This document shows, one piece after another, positions 33,579 to 44,952 of a stretch of DNA of 64,000 nt. This DNA is from Podospora pseudocomata (lineage: Eukaryota; Ascomycota; Sordariomycetes; Sordariales; Podosporaceae). Numbering within the stretch: the first letter of the stretch is position 1; the number at the start of each line of letters is the position of its first letter. The stretch covers positions 3,906,001 through 3,970,000 of the forward strand of contig NC_085891.1 in assembly GCF_035222375.1 (NCBI RefSeq), in the 5' to 3' direction. The translations under genes were made by a program, and so were the position numbers. Below the pieces are notes generated by a model. It ran no database searches and was not told where the DNA came from. It saw only the letters and a list, made by a program, of their open reading frames with translations.

Positions 33579-34102
33579 GCCTAGCACTCATCATCTTCTT
33601 CCCGCGGCAACAGTGTCCTTCAACACAGCATGAATCTACCGCCGGATGGAGGATGTCAAGGGCAGGGCCAAAGACCCCATCCCTATTAGATAGTTGATTC
33701 TATTTATTCTATTTCCCTGGGAATTCCCTACTTCTTGTGACCAGTCTTTGCGATCCAACATGATATCACTGGTCTGTTTGAAACCCAAGTGGGAGCAAGT
33801 GAGGAAGCAACCTCGTCGGCAGGGCAAATTTCATGGTCTCAAAGCTGGGATGAAATTCAGACTTGCTCCCCACAACTGGGCGGTATGTCCTTGGAAATTC
33901 ACCTGTTTACTTCAAAATTCGCTGCCTGAAATTCACCATTGCCTTCACTGCGCAAATCATCTGTCGCTGCTTTCTCAGCAACCACCCAAAACGCGACCTA
34001 GATCTCAAGCTCCGCCAGTGTGTTTTGTGCGACAACAACACCACCAGGATAATTGTTCCCTCATTGCGATCATCCACAGTTCACAATGCCATATCCAGCA
34101 AC
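33579..34102. other. Spacer between J-domain copies 3 and 4
   Basis: No supported gene. A short frame runs into copy 4 from upstream (33863) but begins far from the J domain and shows no motif. Confidence 0.5.
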
Positions 34103-35360
34103 ATGTCCCAAGCCGCAGTTCCCGTTGTCGACTTGCGGTACTACTCCACCCTAGAGATCAAACTCTCTGCTACCAGAGAGGAGATCAAGAAGTCGTACAG
34201 GCGGCTTGCGCTCCCTTGGCACCCGGACAAGCGCCCAGCCGCTGACTTTGATGCGACTGAAAAGTTTCAGAAAGTACCTACCTCATTGCCTTTTTCTCAG
34301 TCGACATTATATTTGCCAAGTACTAACTCACATCTTTCTCAGATCAACAACGCCCATGAGGTCCTTTCTAATGATACCTCGCGAGCCCAATATGATCAAT
34401 CGGTCCATAGTCGCCTACAGCAAATCGAGAGCACCAGGCTGAATGGCACCGCCAAATTGTTCTCATACCAGCGAAGACAGCGAGATCCGACAACGGCCTC
34501 TGCGGCGTACTAGAAATCAATTGAGATCACACGGAAGGAACTAGAAGCGTTGGAAAGTGAGCGGTCTCAGCTGGTGCTGGAATTCAGTCGACTGGTCACC
34601 GAGCCAGGTCTTAGGTAACTCGACCAGCTCTTCATCATCAACCGCGGGACCCTCGACTACACCCTTCAAGCGGGACAAGGAGTTTTTACGGCAAGAGGAA
34701 GAGGCGTGAAACAGGCTGCGCGAGACATTCAAAAGGTATTATGAGTCCGGGGGAACTGGCTACGAGGACTGGGAGAGACGCTATGAGGCTTGGGTGGAGA
34801 GGTACGACGCCGAACAAAGAGAAATAAGAGAATGGGCTCGACGAGTTGGGGAGGAGTGGAGACGACAGGGAGGAAGGGAGCCGAAGGAGGAATACTACAG
34901 GAGGAGGGCAAGAGAAGAAAAGCAGAGGAGGGTAGATGAAGATATACGGAGGAGAGCAGAAGAAGAGATGCGGGTGAGAATGGAAGAGGAATGGATAAGG
35001 AAAAGAGAGGCGTGGATACAGACAAGAGAAAGGTACTGGGCGGAAGTTGAAATGCGGAGGGCAGAAGAAGAGTGAAGAAGGGCGTGGGTGGAGGCACAGG
35101 TAGACGAGAGGTTTAGACAGGCCGGCATCAACCGCGCCCACCATTTTCATGCTGCCCAATCCCAACCCACGACAAATACAGCATTTTCATCAAACCCCCC
35201 GGAAGATTGTAAGCCAAAGCGACCGGAGAAGCCAATGTTCGGGGGCATTGCTGAGGAAGACCATGGCAAGTGTGTCCCTAACAAGAGGAAAAGAGGTCGA
35301 GGCGACCAGGCTGATAGTGACGGGGCGAATGAAGAGGGGAGGAAAAGGGTCCGGACATGA
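34103..35360 (+). pseudogene. J-domain/coiled-coil family copy 4, degraded
   Basis: Exon 1 (34103-34273) encodes DLRYYSTLEIKLSATREEIK, then HPDKRP and EKFQK, ending in a GTACCT donor at the shared family intron position. Exon 2 starts at 34343 (INNAHEVLSNDTSRAQYDQ). Both halves of the J domain, with HPD, are intact. The frame then hits TAG at 34513-34511 on the plus strand (codons TAC TAG AAA), with a coiled coil continuing after it, then TAA, and a change to a different frame carrying a very long charged helix (RYDAEQREIREWARRVGEE, about 34730-35070) broken by two TGA codons, and a basic tail NKRKRGRGD near 35290. The J domain could still be made as a truncated 120-140-residue protein. Confidence 0.8.
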
Positions 35361-36428
35361 GAGTGAACGAGTGTAGTCCGGAGATATAGTAACTATAAGG
35401 GAAAGATATTGAAGGAGAGGGTCACTGGGAAGAAGAGGCACACTGGTCATGTTATAGAACGGTGGACCAAGAAACTAGGGAGTCAATGATACTTTGTCTT
35501 GAACAAGGTAAATGCATTCTGGAGAGGACCGGAAATATTTGGGTTGAGTTTTGTTTTTGTTCAAGTAGAATTGTAGAAACCACCTCATGTCTAGAAGTGT
35601 AAAAAATGGACTTTTAATCAAGCTTGTACTCACAGCTTCAGGCTTCCGATCCTAGGTAATGTTGGTGTTTCTATTGCAAAATTCGAATACGTTAAAATGT
35701 GCAGAATGTGGGATAGACTCTGCCATGAGGTAGTAAATTGATCGAAAATACTGAGAGGTTGCAAAGATCAGGTTTGTCTGGAATGTTGTTTGGCAACATG
35801 AACAAGACATTGATGGAATTCCGGGCCAATGGGGAGGCAAAATACCTAAAGAGGCTATTTAGCGAAACAATTCCGTGTTGCATAAGTGGGGCGCTTGGAC
35901 CCATCGCTGTGCCGTAACGTCAGCTGGAAGATGGAGCGAGACGGGAGGCTGGGCGACGGCAGCCCTCCTATTTTTCCCTGGCAACGCAATCCCGTCCCTT
36001 CTGCTCGCCGGCCTCAACATCGCGCGCATCCAACGGCGGAGCAACCATAGCATAGGGCTAGCACCACCATGTCCACACATTGACGACCCATTACCAGCCT
36101 CGCACCACATTCGTTGAACCCATCCCACCTTCGTTCAGTTTTTCAGTCGTTTGTATTCGATTCAGCCTTTTCGCCATCCGCCATCGCCATCCATAACCAT
36201 CTCCACCCAGCCTTCAACATCCTTCGTCGCAACAGAGTTACCTTAGCCATCACATTCCGACCGTCGCCCATCGCAACCACTCCCAACCCCTCCATCCCCA
36301 CCCTCCGCCTTGAAATCCTCGAATATCCACAGATTGAACACGCTCCTCTCCTTCTCCTGAATCATCGCCTCCAACCTTATCGAATCTCCCTCCGTTGTGG
36401 CCCTCACCGGCCCCCTCCATCACCCGGG
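35361..36428. promoter_or_regulatory. Upstream region of chs7
   Basis: A 1-kb interval. From about 36110 it is strongly pyrimidine-rich (TCCCACC, CCATCC, CCAACC words), a long leader for the chs7 gene. A frame is open through the leader into the gene but its upstream part shows no conserved sequence. Confidence 0.45.
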
Positions 36429-37542
36429 ATGACTATTGGGGACTTCACCAGCATCTGCCGCATGGCACCGCTGCCACTATGCTCCTCAGTCGGCCCAATA
36501 ACCTCCATCGCAAGCGGCGTGGGCATCGAACCTGACTGTTTCTCACGGAATATTGAGCTGGCAAATACCATCATTTTCCAAGGCGCCGCCAGCGCCATGC
36601 ACATTGTTGCCTTGATCATGACTGTAACCATGATCCTGCACGTTCGGGGAAAATTCACGGCAGTTGGTATGTGAATTTCTCATGGTTTGGGTCCGAATTC
36701 TGGAGTTCAAAGACTGGGCAACTGACAGGTTTTGCAAACCAACAGGTCGGAAAGAAATTACGAGCTTCTTCTACCTCTACATGCTCCTCACCTTCCTCTC
36801 CCTCTGCATTGACGCGGGTGTGATACCCCCAGGATCGGCACCGTACCCCTACTTCGTCGCTGTTCAGGCCGGTCTCACGTCGGCTTTGGTGACATGTCTC
36901 TTGATCAATGGCTTCGTCGGATTTCAATTATACGAGGATGGGACACCGCTCTCGCTCTGGATGATGCGCCTCTGCTCTGCCGCTGCCTTTGTCATCTCGT
37001 TCCTGGTGGCGCTCGCAACTTTCATGACGTGGGCTGGTCTTGGTCCCACCAACACCATCGGCTTGTTTGTGGTGCTCTACCTTCTCAACGCCATCCAACT
37101 CTTCGTCTACGTGGTTCTGCAAATCATTCTCGTCACTCGGACGCTTCAGGACCGGTGGCCCCTGGGCGATATTGCGTTTGGCGTCTTCTTCTTCGTCATT
37201 GGCCAGGTCATTCTCTATGCCTTCAGTAGGCCGATTTGCAATTCTGTCAGTCACTATATGGATGGACTGTTCTTTGCGACAACGTGCAATCTTTTGGCGG
37301 TCATGATGGTGTACAAGTATTGGGATTCCATCACTAAGGAAGACCTGGAGTTCTCGGTGGGCACGAGAATGAACAACTGGGAGGTCAAGGAGTTGATGGG
37401 ACCCTCGCCCGAAGACGACCTGCAGCAACGTCGGGCCACACAAATTTACCACGACGATCCATATGGCCAGTCGAGTGCCTATGATTCTCATCCGAACCAG
37501 CACTATTCGTCTAGTCCGAACAGGCTCTCCCGGTACCAATAG
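36429..37542 (+). CDS. chs7: Chitin synthase export chaperone Chs7
   Basis: Two exons, 36429-36666 and 36746-37542 (donor GTATGT, acceptor CAACAG), give 344 aa, the usual size of fungal Chs7. The N-terminus MTIGDFTSICRMAPLPLCS, the block GIEPDCFSRNIELANTIIFQ, and GLTSALVTCLLINGFVGFQL match the family closely. Seven hydrophobic helices are seen, with a short cytosolic tail rich in Tyr, Pro and Ser. Chs7 is an ER membrane protein needed for class III/IV chitin synthase folding and exit to the cell surface. The ATG was chosen because homologous sequence begins there. Confidence 0.95.
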
Positions 37543-38851
37543 AGGTAGATGCCTTGGGCGCAGGGAGATGGGGGTGTTTCTTGTCCTACAAAGGTCTCTA
37601 GCGAATGTTGAAGCATGGGGGAATAATCCGCATAGCACTGAAGATCAACAGTCTGGGTTTGGGGACGTTGGTTGGTTGGTTGGTCTTTGTGTTTGCTCCT
37701 TGTCAAAAATGAAGCCTCGAATGCAATGTCCCCTTTTCTTTTGTTTTTGTATTTGCTGCAAAGAGTTGCCTTGGCATCAGCGTGTTGGCTTTTTTTGTGA
37801 AGGTTCTTTTCCAGTCTTGGGGCGTTACTATACAGCGGGACATGATATTTCTTTGAGCATGGATGAGGGGAAGGCGACTTACACTAATAGCTACGTGGTT
37901 GTGTTGGCAGAGCATCATTTGTTCCTGCATAGCTTGTTCTCTGTATATGCATCAAACTTATCTACCTGCCTACCTTAATTTTCACGAGTTTGACCACGAC
38001 CTATGTATGAAATTGGACCATGTAATGTCAGACGAGAAGGAGTTGGAAGGTCAGCTTGATCGGGGGCACGTGCGCCCACCTTGATCCCTCCATGGATGCC
38101 CCCGATACCCCGGCAGTCGCGCTTAACAACAGTTGTCAGGTCAGACTCTCCAGTGACAGACTCTCCAGTGACTGCCAATCCCTAATAATCATCTAGGTCA
38201 TCTCTCTCCTCACGAGACAGATTGCCACGGCAGTCAAGGCAAACAGCCCAGACGCGCCAAAACGCCCCCTAGGTCCAGGTCCTGATCAAGGTCCCGACCG
38301 CATTGAGCGGACATTATTAGGTTTTCGAGCCACAACCTAGGCACCTAGGTCGGTAGCAGCTTCTGCTTTTAATTGGGGGCGCCGCAACCAAGCAAGAAGC
38401 AAGCAACCTAATCGGACTTGGCTTTTTCGCAACGCTTCAATCTCATCTCAGTCACTCGACACTCATATTCGCAATCAACTTTGAACTTACCTAGTTCCAT
38501 TCCGCCACCTGTCACCACCGTCAATTTCCTATCGTCGCCGTCATCGCCATCGACTGTCGGCACCATCGTCATACTACTCGCAGCCACAGCACCTGGTATC
38601 GTGTTTCTGCGCGCTGAGAGCTGGATCCCTATATTCTGCAAGTGAGTTTACCCGCGCTCGGGATGAACCCAACTTCGTCTCAAATGCGAAATGCAGCCTG
38701 CTAACAACGCCCTAGCTCCAAGGCTTGTCTATGTCCATGATGCCAGCGACTGACCAACAAGTTTGATGGGACTCCGTCGAAAAGCTTCACTCGGTCGCTA
38801 TATTTCTGAACGACCCGTGCACCTCAAGTCCACCTCAGCAAAACAGCAACC
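37543..38851. other. Intergenic region between chs7 and the DUF3716 gene
   Basis: Contains the 3' end of chs7 and a long 5' leader for the next gene. A 15-bp direct duplication (AGACTCTCCAGTGAC twice) lies at about 38142-38172. No gene is supported. Confidence 0.5.
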
Positions 38852-41800
38852 ATGTCCGCCGCTGCCCACCCTAACGGCCATGGCAACGCACATCTTCCTC
38901 TGGCCAGCCAGGCCACTGCACTCGCTCCTGCTTACCAAAGCATGTCCGAAGAGATTTATCAAGAGGTCTGCAGGAGCATGATGGCCTCATTAGACCGTGT
39001 CCGCCAAGAGGACATGCGCAACTTCCGAGATCTCCATGCCGCCCACAAAGCCGCCCTTGAACAGGAACAGATGGACTACACCCAACAGTTCTTCCAGCTT
39101 CAGAAAGAAATGACGGCCCTCACCAAAGAAGGAGCGGCCGCCGATGCCGACATCTCGAAGCTAGAGGAACTTCTTTTGCAAGCCCGGAATAAGAGGCAAG
39201 AGGTGGCGAGCAAGATCTTATTCACCCAAAAAAAGGTTACCGATGTCCAGTCCTTGCAACACCGCAAACACGCTGAGCTTCAGGCACTCGCCAAGAAGCA
39301 CGAGCAGGATCTGAAGGATAAGGAGACGAGGTGGCAGCAGATTCACCAAGACCGGCTGACTCTATTAGAAAGCAAAAAACCTTCCTCCCTTCGACAAGCC
39401 CAAGATCAAAATTTGACAGGGCTAGACCAGGCCATGGCTGATGATGCCACGACTGCCTCATCGCCCATGCAAAGTTTGAGGGCACCACAACTCGCCCCTG
39501 GGGTTTCACATCAATCCACGGGATCAGGGGGCATGTTCATGGGCGGGCCTGTTCAGCCTCCATCTCTCAAAGCGCCCACAGATAATGGTCCTCTTGAGTC
39601 ACAGGGTCTCTCAGTCTCTAAAAGGATAGGCGCTCCAGTGTTAGAGGCGCCAACACTTCCAAGGAATCACGACGCCGAGGAGCAGCGTCTCGAAGGCGCT
39701 TCCCGTCCTGCAGCAAGTCAAAAAACCCCAATTCTTCAGGCACCAGCAGGCTACCATGCGCCATTTGCTCAACCTCAACATTTTCCACCGCCAAACCCGA
39801 ACGCTTCTTCGGGTGCGCTCGTCTCCGTCTCCCCAACTGTTGTTCCGAGCGTTGAGACCCCCGATCAACAGACAGATCCAACTGTGTCCGAGATGCAGAA
39901 TGTAACTAGTACAGAATCACTTAATGTACAAGTACCGGAAGAGCAAGCCACACCAGTCACCGTCGCCGCCCTCAACGGAGCAACCGATATTCCGACCCCT
40001 TTGCAAACCTCCGAAGAGGGTCCCGAGGCAGACGTCTCATCCAAGGAGGGGACAGAGGGCAAAGCCGTCGATCTGGGAGCCCCCGCCCCGGCGGAGGTTT
40101 TCTCCGCACATACTGAAGGCTGGGACGTCGAAACGAGAGATGCTGCCCCCCCTCAGGCTGCCACCGAGACGACTACAGTTCTGGGCCAAGAGAATGCCGG
40201 ACCTACCGTCTTCAAGTCTCCTGATCAAGTGGAGACTCGAGAGGCAGCATCTCAAAGAGCAGACGTGGAAATGTCAGGCATTCAGATCACGGCGAAGCAG
40301 TCCGAGGTGTCACCGCCTACACAGATAATGGATGCTACGACCTCCAAACTTGGTGCTGACTCGGCGAATGTCGATAACGGGTCTCCGGCTCTAGCAGATA
40401 CTGCTGATTCGCCCCTTTCTGATCTTAGTTCGATCCCATCACCGCCATCCGACACATTTACACACGAAGGTAGCCCACCTAGACAGCCGCCTAATGTGTC
40501 GGACGGCAAGTTGTGCGTTTATGATGAGGACGGCAGACTGGTGGGACAAGTACGTCGTCTGACCCACACCACCTCTTCCAACATCGAAAAGATAGCGGCA
40601 TTTCCGCTCAAGCGCCATGTTCAAATTCGTTCTGGCCGCAAGTTTACCTCGGAGGATTTGGATAGGGTATACCACGTCAGTGATGTTAAAGGGACAAAAT
40701 GGACGAGTTGTTATATCCAAGCCACTGGGAATATTCAAGGTCAGCCCTGCAATACCTGCGCGAAGCACAATGGGCCGTATGAAGAGTGCATCATTTTGGA
40801 TGCTGACGATAGCTTTCCAAAATGTGGCAACTGCGAGTGGAATCGGCAAGCCTGCGTGGGTGCCTCTTTGCGGCCCAAAACAGCGTCGGCCCCAGGCCCT
40901 GCTCCGGCGGTGGCTCCGGCTTCAGCTCTAGAATCAACACCGGCAACAATATCGACTGCCATCAGCAAACCCTCCTTCGGTTCCAATTTCACCGCTATAA
41001 ACAGCCCATCAGGGGACCAGCAAGACAGCGCTTCTGCCAAGGATACAGCCGATGCCGCCCAAAATCAAGCCGTGCCTCCCGTCAAGAAGGCCGGCCGAAA
41101 ATCATTGCCCACCTCACGTGTACAGTTGCCCTCTCATCCAGGTACCCCACATGCAGGCTCGCCTGAACCGCATGAACCAAGTCGTGCGTCCCTTCCGGAG
41201 ATCACCAAGGAAAACCTTTGTCTGAAAGATGACGGCGTGGTGTACACGGAACCTCCGTTTATGGCTGGTGTGCCACTGGCCAAAATATCTCCCGATCATC
41301 CGTATTGGGAGCAAGACTGGGATTCTGATATTGCCTCTCACGTTCGAAAGGAGCTTGAAAAGTGGACCACCAAATTTCAGGAGATGGACAGTCAGGGAAT
41401 CAAGGACCACCGGAAATATGAAGCTCAGCGACAGATCAATAGGGGCCAACTGACACTCAAGTTTCTAGAGGAGGGCGAACTACATCCCTACCAGCTTGTT
41501 GGAAAGGCGTGGATGGACACCAAAAAGATTATCAAGTACAACACTCTATACCGCCTGGCGAGCACTTTGATGGAGGACCTCCCCAAAATGGACCTTGGCA
41601 TGACACCGGCTGAATGGATGCGTCACAGGCTTTACGAGATTTATCAGGAGCAGGGCCCCCATTTCAACTTGGCTTCGACAGTAGCTAGTTTCTACCACGA
41701 CCCCAAGCACGCCCAGGTCCGGGCCAAGAATGGAATTGTCAGTGTTGGTCGCCCGCACAAGTCAGCAACCAAGCCTAAAACTCAGACTCCTGGGCAGGAG

Positions 41801-42705
41801 GACAACGGTTCAAAACTTACGCCGAAGGCGTTGAAGCGGAAGGAACCACACGCAACGCCCAAGGCAGCGCCAGTTCCGCCCAAACAGGAGGATGCAGAAC
41901 CCGAACCTGAACCGCAGCAACTTCAGCCGCAGCAGCCGGAGCCTCGCCCACGTTCATCCCCTCGAAAGCCAGCAGGACTTGATCACAAACCAAGGCCACG
42001 TTCGCGATCTGGGAACCCCCCTTCTGCTCCTATAGCCGACTCGGACGACGAGGGCATGCCTCTAATCCGGGCAGCCCATGCCACCCCGCCGCTGCCGCAG
42101 GCAAAGAAAAGGATCCGCGTTACGTCCACTGTAGATCCAAGCAACACGCCGGACCTCTACTACCACGGATTCACCGATGTAGACTCTTGCTCCGATGACC
42201 GGCTCGAGCAGATTGACTGGCGGGTGAATCAAATCAAGACGGCCGAGGTATCGACGAATCCGGGGGTGACTCAGTACTGGCACTGGGTGGACGACGCGCA
42301 CCCCGGCTACTGCGAACACCAAGTGCTCAAACAGCTCCGCCCCCCCAAGTGGGCCGTGTTCAAGGAGCCGTACAACTTCCATCTCCGGACTGTGGACTGC
42401 GAGGAGATTGTCTACGGCCCAGGCAGCCACAGGGTGATCATTCGGCGCAAGGCGCATCTGCAACCCAAAAAGGGAGACATGCTCGCCGAGTTCAAGCGTG
42501 ATCGGACAAAGAAGAGATTTTTGGAGTTTATGCACCAGAGGGGGGTGAGGATCGTGAGGAGTAATAAGTGAGTGCGCTGGCGTTTCTTTTGGCTTTGGCG
42601 CATAACCAATACTGACAGGTGTTGGGTAGGGAATATGTCGACGGTGCGTGGGAGAACTTGAAGCCAGCCTTTGACATGCCCGGCCAAGACCGCGATTCGG
42701 ACTAG
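38852..42705 (+). CDS. Large coiled-coil protein with DUF3716-like Cys domain
   Basis: Exons 38852-42567 and 42630-42705 (donor GTGAGT; acceptor GGGTAG) give 1263 aa. Residues about 45-180 are a long coiled coil (EEIYQEVCRSMMASLDRVRQ onward). Residues about 190-550 are low-complexity Pro/Ala/Thr/Glu. Residues about 553-670 (LCVYDEDGRLVGQVRRL to QACVG) carry a Cys cluster CNTCAKHNGPYEEC...CGNCEWNRQAC that fits the fungal DUF3716 family, a possible zinc ribbon. A third folded segment, about 788-968, is rich in aromatic and charged residues (HPYWEQDWDSDIASHVRKEL), then a basic disordered linker and a conserved-looking C-terminal domain (about 1100-1263). Likely nuclear; no function can be given. 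Confidence 0.88.
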
Positions 42706-43801
42706 CATTCTCACTGGTGGACGAGTCTCTTCATACCATGTTCCCAGCACATTTGCGAGGGAGTCTGGCTTCTCCTTTTGAAAGCCCCAGATCTGGAGGA
42801 CAAGTTGTACCACAGAGCTGCTGCCTGTGAGACAAGCTGGTTCGCCAGAGGGGACCAACAAAAACGTGTTCGAGTTTACCGAGCAGAGTGAGGGGTTGTG
42901 GGGTACACAAGTTGCCTACTGGCAACGTTTCCTTGGTTTGCTTTCTGTTTGCTCTTCGTAATGTTGGCCCATTTCGTTTCTTTGCGTATATAAGTTGTAG
43001 CAAGCTTCGGGAGTCGCGAGGCGCCGTTTCTTTTGTTGGAGTGGACTGTGGAAGGAAAGAGGTGCGGCTAGCAACAAAAAGTGGGAACTGCTGTAGAGAG
43101 TCTGTGGTGGTATAGGTTTCGCATACTTGTATAATACAATGGGAATGAGTGCGGAGATTGGGAGAGCAAATGCGGATCCGATGGTTTTGGAAGTTTTTAT
43201 CTTTAATGAAGTTGGTAGTGCTACTTTCTAGAGTGGCTTTGATGTGGTTGTGAGTCATCTGGCATCTATTGACACGATCATGAGTGTTGACCTGAATAAC
43301 CCTGAAACTTTGGCGGGATGGTGAGTTGGTGATGTGGTATGAATGCTTGATTTAAGCCGTTTCGATTTGAAGAAGTCTTGGGAGCTCACACCAAAGAAAA
43401 TTCCGTTTTGTAAGACATCAAGTTTTGGCAGCCTTCTCCACGGGGCTGTGTAGCCTTGCCTTACGCCAAGGAATGCCATGCGGCAAGAAGCCCACAATCG
43501 GAACTTGCCGTCAAAATTTCCCGGAGCAGAGGCAGAGCTCATAGCGGAGTGTGGGCAGCCCAAGAACCACCGCCAGGGAGTCGCAACCGTGATAGTTGAA
43601 GCTCCCGTCCCACACCTCATTCCCAGCGCAGCAGCAGCCATTGATTCTACCTGTCGCCAGCGCCACCCTTGATATCACGCCCTCCAACAACCTGCGACGA
43701 CGAGCGAGCAATAGGTTGTCGAACAACCCCGCGCCGCCAACCATCCTTCCCCCACGAAAGACAAACCGAGCGACGACGACAGAGGAAAGAAGAGACAAAC
43801 C
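42706..43801. other. Intergenic region upstream of bS6m gene
   Basis: The terminator side of the DUF3716 gene and promoter side of the bS6m gene. Frames on the minus strand (for example 42731-43258) show no motif. Nothing else was recognised. Confidence 0.5.
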
Positions 43802-44249
43802 ATGTTGTACGAGACAATCGGCATTGTATGTCCCCCCTCGCCGAGCCCTCTCTCAAACGAAACAAAACCAGCAAACCACCCGATTTCTAACAAAAAGCTC
43901 CTTCTTGTTTTTCCAGGTCCGCTCCGGGCACCTCCCCGAAGTAAAAGAGCTGGTCCTCACGGCCGGCAAGATCATCCTCCAGCAGGGGGGTGTCATCCGC
44001 GACATCCGCAACTGGGGCACCTTCTCCCTCCCCCAGGCCATCTCCCGCGGCCAGCAGCGCCACACAAAGGGCCACTACTTCATCATGCGCTACGACTGCG
44101 GCATCAAGGCCAACGAGCAGGTCCGCAAGACGCTCGCCCTCGATGTGCGCGTCATCCGGTCCGCCAACGTCAAGCTCGGCAACGGCAAGCTCGAGACGCT
44201 GAGCAAGTTTGGCGAGATTCGGTGGGATAAGCTGGAGGGGGAGGTGTAA
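43802..44249 (+). CDS. mrp17: Mitochondrial small-subunit ribosomal protein bS6m (Mrp17)
   Basis: Exon 1 is only 24 nt (43802-43825, MLYETIGI), joined over a 91-nt intron (GTATGT, branch CTAAC, TTCCAG) to exon 2 at 43917-44249; total 118 aa. The S6 signature is clear: YETIGIVRSG at the first strand, ILQQGGVIRDIRNWG, FIMRYDC for the beta-sheet, and VRSANVKLGNGK towards the end. It is a component of the mitoribosomal small subunit near uS18m and is imported from the cytosol. Frames that extend upstream of exon 2 without splicing lack the N-terminal strand and are rejected. A purine-rich stretch follows the stop. Confidence 0.95.
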
Positions 44250-44952
44250 GAGATGCGGTAGCGGAAAAGAAAAAGAAAAAAAAGGAAAAGAAAAAAAAAG
44301 CGAAAAATAGAAACGGGATACCCAGAGATGAACAATGAACGTGAGGAGCTTACAAGGGAAAGGAGGCGATTTCAGAGATAAGAGTTACTGTATGATATGT
44401 ATTGTATATGGATTGGCATGGGAAGTATGGAAGAAGAGGCTACCATTTCCAAGGATATGACATGACCATGCTGAAGTCTTGCAGGTGAGCATCTATGCAT
44501 CACGGTTTCTAACAGAGGACGTCCAGAACTTTAGGAGCAGCAGGCAGTTGCGGCATCTCAAACCAGAGGGGCGCCAGTATTCGGCTACAAAAGATGACGA
44601 GTTGACATTTTGCATACTATTTTCGCAGGACTCGGTCTTGTTGCAGAGGCATATGTGGTAGTAGACCAGCCTCCAGAATAAGCCTTGTACTCAACAAGTA
44701 GCCCATTAAACACGCAGAACGCTTCTTTTAGTTTAGTCTATTGTGGTGCTTCATGCTTTCCCCTTTACCAGCCTGCAGATATAACGCCATGACAAATGCT
44801 TCAGCCCGTGTACCCATTCCAGAAGCACCACGCCCTATGCAAATCCCCCGTATGCCCGCCCCTCCGGTTCCGCATGAGGAATACGACCCTCCATGGCAAG
44901 TCCTGGCACGAACCCTCCAAACCCAGTGACAGTATCCGAACAAGCGCCTTCT
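44250..44952. other. Convergent intergenic region
   Basis: The 3' flanks of the bS6m and dcn1 genes meet here; an A/G-rich run lies at about 44265-44310. No gene seen. Confidence 0.5.

Noticed and set aside
43596-43916. Upstream frame joined directly to the bS6m exon
   Set aside because: It lacks the MLYETIGI N-terminal strand, which is supplied by the 24-nt exon at 43802-43825 through a canonical intron.
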